The notes under the pieces are model-generated. The model was given only the letters and a program-made list of their open reading frames with translations. It had not been told where the DNA came from and ran no database searches. A DNA stretch of 26,134 nt, from NCBI RefSeq assembly GCF_001509475.1, contig NZ_LLZG01000019.1, forward strand, positions 1 through 26,134, in the 5' to 3' direction. This DNA is from Streptomyces regalis. Its GTDB lineage: Bacteria; Actinomycetota; Actinomycetes; Streptomycetales; Streptomycetaceae. This document shows, piece after piece, positions 21,579-26,134 of this stretch (positions are counted from its first letter, which is position 1; each line of letters opens with the position of its first letter). Position numbers and translations under genes: made by a program.

Positions 21579-23093
21579 ATGCACACCGCCCGCTTCACCC
21601 TCGACCCCGCCTTCACAGTCGGCGAAGTCAACCCTCGCCTCTTCGGCAGCTTCGTGGAACACCTAGGCCGCTGCGTCTACACCGGCATCTTCGAACCGGG
21701 CCACCCCACCGCCGACGACAAGGGCCTGCGCCAGGACGTCCTCGACCTCGTCCGCGAACTCGGCGTCACCGCCATCCGCTACCCCGGCGGCAACTTCGTC
21801 TCGGGCTACAAGTGGGAGGACTCAGTAGGCCCAGCCGAAGACCGACCTCGCCGCCTCGACCTCGCTTGGCACTCGACGGAGTCCAACCGCTTCGGCCTCT
21901 CCGAGTACATCGACTTCCTCCGTAAGGTCGGCCCCCAGGCCGAGCCCATGATGGCCGTCAACCTCGGCACGCGCGGAGTGGCCGAGGCCCTCGAACTCCA
22001 GGAGTACGCCAACCACCCCGAAGGCACGGCCCTCTCCGACCTCCGCGTCGGTCACGGCGACAAGGACCCCTTCGGTATCCGCCTGTGGTGCCTCGGCAAC
22101 GAGATGGACGGCCCCTGGCAGACCGGCCACAAGACCGCGGAGGAATACGGCCGGGTCGCGGCGGAGACGGCCCGGGCCATGCGCCAGATGGACCCCCGCG
22201 TCGAACTCGTCGCCTGCGGCTCCTCCAGCCAGTCCATGCCGACCTTCGCCGAGTGGGAGGCGACGGTCCTCAAGGAGACGTACGACCTGGTCGACTACGT
22301 CTCTCTCCACGCCTACTACTGGCCCGAGGACGGTGACATCGACTCCTTCCTCGCCTCCGCCGTCGACATGGAGTCCTTCATCGAGAACGTCGTCGCGACG
22401 GCCGACCACGTGGGCGCCAGGCTGAAGTCGAAGAAGAAGATCAACCTCTCCTTCGACGAGTGGAACGTCTGGTACCTGCGCGAGTGGGAGGAGCACGCGC
22501 GGGCGATCGAGCAGAACGACTGGCCGGAGGCTCCGCGTCTCCTCGAAGACAACTACAGCGTCACCGACGCCGTCGTCTTCGGCTCGCTCCTCATCGCGCT
22601 GCTGCGGCACGCCGACCGTGTCACCGTGGCCTGCCTCGCCCAGCTGGTCAACGTCATCGCCCCGATCATGACCGAGCCGGGCGGCCCGGCCTGGCGGCAG
22701 ACGACGTTCTTCCCGTTCGCGCAGGCGAGCAAGTACGGCCGCGGCCAGGTGCTGGACGTCCGCGTGGACTCCCCGACGTACGAGACGAAGAAGTACGGCG
22801 AGGCCGACCTGCTGCACGCCACCGCCGTGCGCGCCGAGGACGGCACGGTCACCGTCTTCGCGGTCAACCGCAGCCGCACCGACGCCCTCCCGCTCGAAGT
22901 CGCCCTGAGCGGCCTCGACCTGACGCAGGTCGTCGAGCACAGCGTCCTCGCGGACGCCGACCCGGACGCCCGCAACACCCTCGACGACCCCGAGCGGGTC
23001 GCCCCGCACACGGTCGAGGGCACGGTGTTGAAGGACGGCCGTCTCAACGCCGTACTGGAGCCGCTGTCGTGGAACGTGATCCGGCTGAGCTGA
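21579..23093 (+). CDS. Intracellular alpha-L-arabinofuranosidase (GH51)
   Basis: Encodes 504 residues, the usual GH51 length, with a (beta/alpha)8 barrel followed by a C-terminal beta domain (about 385-504). The acid/base Glu is E175 in CLGNEMDGPW and the nucleophile is E294 in SFDEWNVWY. These are the same numbers as in the Geobacillus stearothermophilus AbfA enzyme. Other family marks are GSFVEHLGRCVY and IRYPGGNFVSGY. There is no signal peptide, so it acts on imported arabino-oligosaccharides in the cytoplasm, releasing L-arabinose with retention. ATG 21579 is set by GAAAGG. A 107-bp gap with a repeat separates it from the arabinanase gene. It is probably still part of the operon. Confidence 0.93.
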   Translation: MHTARFTLDPAFTVGEVNPRLFGSFVEHLGRCVYTGIFEPGHPTADDKGLRQDVLDLVRELGVTAIRYPGGNFVSGYKWEDSVGPAEDRPRRLDLAWHSTESNRFGLSEYIDFLRKVGPQAEPMMAVNLGTRGVAEALELQEYANHPEGTALSDLRVGHGDKDPFGIRLWCLGNEMDGPWQTGHKTAEEYGRVAAETARAMRQMDPRVELVACGSSSQSMPTFAEWEATVLKETYDLVDYVSLHAYYWPEDGDIDSFLASAVDMESFIENVVATADHVGARLKSKKKINLSFDEWNVWYLREWEEHARAIEQNDWPEAPRLLEDNYSVTDAVVFGSLLIALLRHADRVTVACLAQLVNVIAPIMTEPGGPAWRQTTFFPFAQASKYGRGQVLDVRVDSPTYETKKYGEADLLHATAVRAEDGTVTVFAVNRSRTDALPLEVALSGLDLTQVVEHSVLADADPDARNTLDDPERVAPHTVEGTVLKDGRLNAVLEPLSWNVIRLS

Positions 23094-23094
23094 T

Positions 23095-23144
23095 GTCCAC
23101 GCCTCTGATGTCCATTCCTCGGACAACTGTCCACACCTCGGACA
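23095..23144. repeat. Tandem small inverted repeats after the arabinofuranosidase gene
   Basis: The motif GTCCANNCCTC occurs at 23095-23105, 23110-23120 and 23129-23139. The last two form inverted repeats TGTCC/GGACA (23109-23113 with 23121-23125, and 23128-23132 with 23140-23144), 19 bp apart. It could be an operator array for the exporter promoter or a weak terminator for the arabinan operon. Confidence 0.6.
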
Positions 23145-23172
23145 CTCTCGGCTCGTCCTCAGTTTGATGCCC

Positions 23173-23231
23173 TAGGGTCTGGTCCCGTCCATCCCTACCA
23201 ACCCGGTAGGAAACCTCTGAAAGACGGGACC
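23173..23231 (+). promoter_or_regulatory. Structured leader or operator of the TauE/SafE gene
   Basis: A possible -10 TAGGGT (23173-23178) is followed by a nested self-complementary element. The outer 9-bp arms are GGTCCCGTC (23181-23189) and GACGGGACC (23223-23231). The inner 6-bp arms are CCTACC (23194-23199) and GGTAGG (23205-23210), with loop AACCC. The outer right arm ends six bases before ATG 23238 and would cover the ribosome binding site. It could be a regulatory RNA, or the inner palindrome alone could be a protein operator. It does not match a riboswitch class that I can name. Confidence 0.5.
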
Positions 23232-23237
23232 GGCCGC

Positions 23238-24161
23238 ATGCGTACGCTGATACTGCTCGCCCTCGCCGGCCTGGGGGCCCAGCTCGTGGACGGCAGTCTC
23301 GGCATGGCCTACGGCGTGACGTCGACCACCCTGCTGCTGGCCATGGGCACCAACCCGGCCGCCGCCTCGGCCACGGTCCACCTCGCAGAGATCGGCACGA
23401 CGCTGATGTCCGGCGCCTCGCACTGGCGCTTCGGGAACGTCGACTGGAAGGTCGTCGGCAAGATCGGCGTCCCCGGCGCGATCGGCTCCTTCCTCGGCGC
23501 GACCGTCCTGTCGAAGCTGTCGACCGAGGTCGCGGCACCGTTGATGTCCCTGATCCTGCTGGGCCTCGGCGTGTACGTCATGTCCCGCTTCACCTTCCGT
23601 GGCCTGCCCAAGGACCGGGTGGGCCTGCCCCTGCGCCGCCGCTTCCTCACCCCGCTCGGGCTGGTCGCCGGCTTCCTGGACGCGACCGGCGGGGGCGGCT
23701 GGGGACCGGTCGGAACCCCCGCTCTCCTCGCCTCCGGGCGGATGGAGCCGCGCAAGGTCATCGGTTCGATCGACACCAGCGAGTTCCTGGTCGCGGTCGC
23801 CGCGAGCCTCGGCTTCCTGCTCTCCCTGGGCTCGCAGGGCATCGACTTCGTGTGGGTCGCCGCCTTCCTCGTCGGCGGCCTGGTCGCCGCGCCGATCGCC
23901 GCCTGGCTGGTGCGCATCCTGCCGCCGCGGGTGCTGGGCTCGGCGGTGGGCGGCGTCATCCTCGTCACCAATGTCCGCACGCTGCTGAACAGCGACTGGC
24001 TCGCGGTGTCCGGGGCGACGGCCGTGGCGGTGTACGTCGCCCTGTACGCGCTGTGGGCCGCCGCCCTGACGTACTCGATCCGCGCCCACCTGAAGGAGGG
24101 CAAGGCGGCCGGGATCGAGTCCGCCGAGGAACGGCAGGCCGCTGTCAAGGTCACCTTGTAG
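23238..24161 (+). CDS. TauE/SafE-family sulfite/anion exporter
   Basis: Encodes 307 residues with about eight membrane helices. Family marks are GLGAQLVDGSLGMAYGVTSTTLLL at the start and the second-repeat counterpart LVAGFLDATGGGGWGPVGTPALL, reflecting the internal duplication of TauE/SafE (former DUF81) transporters. Members are linked to export of sulfite, sulfoacetate and related organosulfur anions; the exact substrate cannot be read here. The start ATG 23238 follows a strongly self-complementary leader. It is separated from the arabinan genes by 144 bp containing its own candidate promoter, so it is probably not part of that operon. Confidence 0.88.
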   Translation: MRTLILLALAGLGAQLVDGSLGMAYGVTSTTLLLAMGTNPAAASATVHLAEIGTTLMSGASHWRFGNVDWKVVGKIGVPGAIGSFLGATVLSKLSTEVAAPLMSLILLGLGVYVMSRFTFRGLPKDRVGLPLRRRFLTPLGLVAGFLDATGGGGWGPVGTPALLASGRMEPRKVIGSIDTSEFLVAVAASLGFLLSLGSQGIDFVWVAAFLVGGLVAAPIAAWLVRILPPRVLGSAVGGVILVTNVRTLLNSDWLAVSGATAVAVYVALYALWAAALTYSIRAHLKEGKAAGIESAEERQAAVKVTL

Positions 24162-24509
24162 CCGCCCCGCGGATGCTGTCGCCCTCCACCTTGCCCTCAC
24201 GCGTGGGTGTGAACGATCCCGCCGCCTGTGTACGAGCCGTTGGTGAGCACCACATCCGTGTGCACCCGCACAGAAACGTGGGGTCCGTCGGACGTATCCC
24301 GGGAACGGCTTGATGTGCGGTGGTGAATGACCGGGGCATGCATCAGCCAACTGTGCGGCGAATGGCTGGAGTTGGCCCTGTCGGCCGCACGTGCAACTCC
24401 TACGATTCGTACGCCTCCGGCCTTCACGGAAACCTCACCGTTTCTTCAAAGATTCAACAGGGCTGCACGGGTCGGGGGCGCAGCCACCCCCCAACCCAAG
24501 GAGAGCTCC
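24162..24509. other. 348-bp gap without an intact gene
   Basis: The left third (24197-24311) holds a decayed intradiol-dioxygenase fragment on the minus strand. The rest, up to the DUF4360 ribosome binding site at 24498-24505, shows no coding signal in any frame and no clear -35/-10 pair. An AT-richer patch (24440-24470) might include the DUF4360 promoter. Confidence 0.5.
24197..24311 (-). pseudogene. Fossil fragment of a secreted intradiol ring-cleavage dioxygenase
   Basis: On the minus strand, one frame reads PFPGYVRRTP. After a one-base shift in the ACCCCAC run near 24282, the next frame reads HVSVRVHTDVVLTNGSYTGG and then GIVHTHA before a TGA (24199-24197). The intact dioxygenase in this window has YPGWYRGRCVHIH, VKVHTDVTLTDDGSFTGG and ELHTGQLFF at the same place. 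Shared residues include VHTDV, LT, GS, TGG and HT. Only about 38 codons around the iron-binding His region remain, with no start and no C-terminal part. It is probably the relic of a paralogue. Confidence 0.7.
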
Positions 24510-25169
24510 ATGGCACGTGGACTCCTGCGATACCTGCTGAGCGGAGGCGCGCTCGCCGCCCTGCTCACCATGGCGTTGCCCGCGCAGGCGGCCCCCGCGT
24601 TCGAAAACCCGCCGCCGGACAAGATCGTCATCAAGGTCGCCACGGTGAACGGCTCCGGCTGCCCGCAGGGCACCACCGCCGTAGCCGTCTCGGAGGACAA
24701 CACCGCCTTCACCGTGACGTACAGCGACTACCTCGCCCAGGTCGGCGGCAACTCCGATCCCACGGCGTTCCGCAAGAACTGTCAGCTCAACCTGGTCGTG
24801 CACGTTCCGCAGGGCTTCACCTATGCCATCGCCAGCGCCGACTACCGCGGCTTCGCCGCGCTCCAGCCCGGCGCGAGCGCCATCCAGAGAGCCTCGTACT
24901 ACTTCCAGGGCTCCCCGAACACGCAGTTCCGCAACCACTCCTACAGCGGCCCCCTCAACGACAACTGGCAGGCCACCGACAGCACTGACTGGGCCCAACT
25001 GGTCTGGGCGCCCTGTGGAGTTCAGCGCAACTTCAACATCAACACCGAGCTGAGGGTCAGCGCCGGCACCTCCTCGCCGGACAAGGTCAGCTTCATGACG
25101 ATGGACTCGACGGACGGGGACATCAGCACGGTCTACCACCTGGCGTGGAAGGAGTGTCCGGGCAGGTGA
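24510..25169 (+). CDS. Secreted DUF4360-like protein
   Basis: Encodes 219 residues. A Sec signal peptide (MARGLLRYLLSGGALAALLT, cleavage near LPAQA) leads to a mature beta-rich domain of about 192 residues. Four cysteines (C51, C91, C169, C216) are probably paired as two disulfides. The pattern GSGCPQGTTAVAVSEDNTAFTVTYSDY followed by RKNCQLNLVVHVPQGF is what I recognise as DUF4360, a secreted family without known activity. ATG 24510 has AAGGAGAG at an ideal distance; longer in-frame sequence upstream lacks signal-peptide character. The gene ends seven bases before a strong terminator hairpin and is convergent with the dioxygenase. Confidence 0.82.
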   Translation: MARGLLRYLLSGGALAALLTMALPAQAAPAFENPPPDKIVIKVATVNGSGCPQGTTAVAVSEDNTAFTVTYSDYLAQVGGNSDPTAFRKNCQLNLVVHVPQGFTYAIASADYRGFAALQPGASAIQRASYYFQGSPNTQFRNHSYSGPLNDNWQATDSTDWAQLVWAPCGVQRNFNINTELRVSAGTSSPDKVSFMTMDSTDGDISTVYHLAWKECPGR

Positions 25170-25175
25170 CAGAGG

Positions 25176-25203
25176 GGGCCGCCCGCTCGACGGGCGGCCC
25201 TTT
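25176..25203. terminator. Bidirectional rho-independent-type terminator
   Basis: GGGCCGCCCG (25176-25185) and CGGGCGGCCC (25191-25200) form a perfect 10-bp stem with loop CTCGA, followed on the plus strand by TTTCGTT. It lies between the convergent DUF4360 and dioxygenase genes, ending four bases before the latter's stop. Confidence 0.85.
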
Positions 25204-25206
25204 CGT

Positions 25207-25983
25207 TCAGCTCCGCTCCACCCCCAGCGTCAGTGTCCCCGTGTACCCCGCCGACGGTGAACTGCCCAGCGCCGCAAGGGTCAGCAGACCCGAGGCGGCG
25301 CCTCCGTCGTCGTAGATGCCGTCCTGGGCGAGGGTGGTGCGCGGGACGGTGTTGGCGGCGTAGGTGGCGAGCGTCGCGACCCGTGTCGTGATCGTCTCGT
25401 CGAAGAAGAGCTGGCCGGTGTGGAGTTCCTGGCCGCCGGTGAAGGAGCCGTCGTCGGTGAGCGTGACGTCGGTGTGCACCTTGACGTGGATGTGGACGCA
25501 CCGGCCGCGGTACCAGCCGGGGTACACGGTCGTGATCTCGGCGACGCCGTCCGTCCCGGTGAGGACGCCGCCGCGCAGGAAGGTTCCGTTGTCGGGCTCG
25601 TCGTGGCCGTTGTTGCCGACGAAGCCGGAGTACTCGCCGAGGGCGTCGCAGTGCCAGATCTCCACCAGGGCGTTGTTCAGCGGTGCGCAGGTGTCGTCGT
25701 CGACGACGGTGAGGGTCAGCTCCAGCGGGATGCCGGTCTTGTCCTCGCTGATGTCGGCGCGGACGAGCTGTCCGTCGAGGTAGTAGGGGCCTTCGGTCAT
25801 CTCCTTCGTGAGCGTGCAGACGGCCGCGGCTGCGGGGGCGACGGGGGCCGCGTCGGTGACCTCGGCTGTGGGGGCTTCCGGTGCGGCGGCGGTGACGGCC
25901 AGGGAAGCGGCCGTGGCGCCGGTGGCGATCAGCAGGGTGCGGCGTCCGATCGTGTTGGGGGTTGCCTTCGAAGTGTCTGTCAT
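25207..25983 (-). CDS. Secreted intradiol ring-cleavage dioxygenase (Tat signal)
   Basis: Encodes 258 residues. A twin-arginine signal (GRRTLLIATGATAASLAV, 13-30) precedes an Ala/Pro linker, then a single dioxygenase domain from about 57. The Fe(III) ligands expected in this family are Y118 (LGEYSGF), Y158 (YPGWYRG), H164 and H166 (VHIHV). EGPYYLDG at 64-71 matches the conserved EGPFY element. Such enzymes open catechol-type rings between the hydroxyls. Secreted Streptomyces members may act on lignin-derived catechols, and this one has no carbohydrate-binding module. ATG 25983 lacks a good ribosome site; GTG 25989 in frame is an alternative. An IS-type end lies 52 bp upstream, possibly replacing native control sequence. 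Confidence 0.9.
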   Translation of the reverse strand: MTDTSKATPNTIGRRTLLIATGATAASLAVTAAAPEAPTAEVTDAAPVAPAAAAVCTLTKEMTEGPYYLDGQLVRADISEDKTGIPLELTLTVVDDDTCAPLNNALVEIWHCDALGEYSGFVGNNGHDEPDNGTFLRGGVLTGTDGVAEITTVYPGWYRGRCVHIHVKVHTDVTLTDDGSFTGGQELHTGQLFFDETITTRVATLATYAANTVPRTTLAQDGIYDDGGAASGLLTLAALGSSPSAGYTGTLTLGVERS

Positions 25984-26035
25984 GAACACGGCACCGTAAG
26001 TAGGGAGGCTGTTGATGGGCTGTCAGTTCAGCAAA

Positions 26036-26134
26036 TTGAATCCTCCCCCTCGTAAACGAGGGGGATTCCTGGCTCAGGCTGCCTGGCGGAACAGCGTCCC
26101 GCCAGGTCTTGCGCCATCAGCACCAGCCGGGTTG
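26036..26134 (-). mobile_element. Right end of an IS200/IS605-type (tnpB, IS1341-like) element, partial
   Basis: Read leftward, the last 99 bases carry two stable hairpins and finish GGATTCAA at 26043-26036. This is the arrangement I recognise for right ends of Streptomyces tnpB-only elements. The subterminal hairpin has arms CCCCCTCG (26045-26052) and CGAGGGGG (26057-26064), with extra GAAT/ATTC pairing outside it. There is no terminal inverted repeat or target duplication, as expected for this family. The left end and most of tnpB lie beyond the window. Confidence 0.65.
26036..26134 (-). ncRNA. 3' part of a TnpB guide RNA (omega RNA)
   Basis: In tnpB elements the guide RNA overlaps the 3' end of tnpB and finishes exactly at the right end, the flanking DNA serving as guide. 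Here, read leftward, a first stem pairs CCTGGCGG (26106-26099) with CCGCCAGG (26089-26082) around a 9-base loop. A second stem is the 8-bp CGAGGGGG hairpin at 26064-26045. The scaffold would end at 26036, and the guide would begin TTTGCTGAACTGACAGCCCA (26035 leftward). This is an inference from structure and position. Confidence 0.55.
26074..26134 (-). CDS. Possible C-terminal end of TnpB (partial)
   Basis: One minus-strand frame reads NPAGADGARPGGTLFRQAA and stops at TGA 26076-26074, inside the putative guide-RNA scaffold, as tnpB genes do. Gly/Pro/Arg-rich variable tails are usual after the TnpB zinc-finger and RuvC region. Only 19 complete codons are visible and no catalytic residue is included. 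Another frame, ending QPGWC, is also possible, so frame and identity are tentative. Confidence 0.35.
   Translation of the reverse strand, partial: NPAGADGARPGGTLFRQAA

Noticed and set aside
23181..23231. SAM-type riboswitch upstream of the TauE/SafE gene
   Set aside because: The arrangement does not match the SAM-I, SAM-II or SAM-IV cores as I know them, so only an unnamed structured leader is reported.
24435..25139. 234-codon minus-strand frame opposite the DUF4360 gene
   Set aside because: No motif or signal peptide. The plus-strand gene has a strong ribosome site, a signal peptide and four cysteines.

Overview
The window is typical high-GC Streptomyces DNA, or that of a close actinomycete. 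Coding frames end almost always in G or C. Genes are packed with ATGA and GTGA stop/start overlaps, and several carry twin-arginine signals. Two copies of an intergenic repeat that I recognise from Streptomyces chromosomes are present. No rRNA, tRNA or CRISPR array was seen.

Region A (1-8844, mostly minus strand) is a cell-envelope glycosylation locus. Read leftward it holds a DUF3068 membrane protein, a GT4 glycosyltransferase, a SAM methyltransferase, a 1514-residue AftD-like arabinofuranosyltransferase and a condensation-domain protein. A divergent DUF2613 micro-protein sits on the plus strand. The gene set resembles the mycobacterial Rv0224c-Rv0236A neighbourhood. The condensation gene is split by an in-frame TAA, and coding-like sequence continues in the same frame to the window edge.

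Region B (8847-12169) holds a PucR-type regulator with two TTA codons, a four-helix membrane protein, a small DUF1579-like protein and a small secreted protein.

Region C (12170-13800) is a translationally coupled pair, an IclR regulator and an SMP-30 lactonase. Region D (13871-17095, minus) is a coupled trio: an ImmA/IrrE-type metalloprotease, a seven-helix MAB_1171c-family protein and an FAD monooxygenase.

Region E (17344-23093, plus) is an arabinan-use operon. It encodes a Tat-type solute-binding protein, two permeases, a secreted GH43 arabinanase and an intracellular GH51 arabinofuranosidase. No ATPase gene is present, so a shared ATPase such as MsiK is the likely partner. The operon promoter has a palindrome between -35 and -10, and downstream an 11-bp motif shared with the IclR leader. 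This points to control by that IclR protein: arabinan is cut outside, oligomers are imported, and GH51 finishes the job inside.

Region F (23094-26134) has a TauE/SafE exporter behind a strongly self-complementary leader, a secreted DUF4360 protein and a secreted intradiol dioxygenase. A decayed fragment of a second dioxygenase lies between the exporter and DUF4360 genes. At the right edge is what looks like the 3' end of an IS200/IS605-type tnpB element with its guide-RNA hairpins, ending about 50 bp upstream of the intact dioxygenase.
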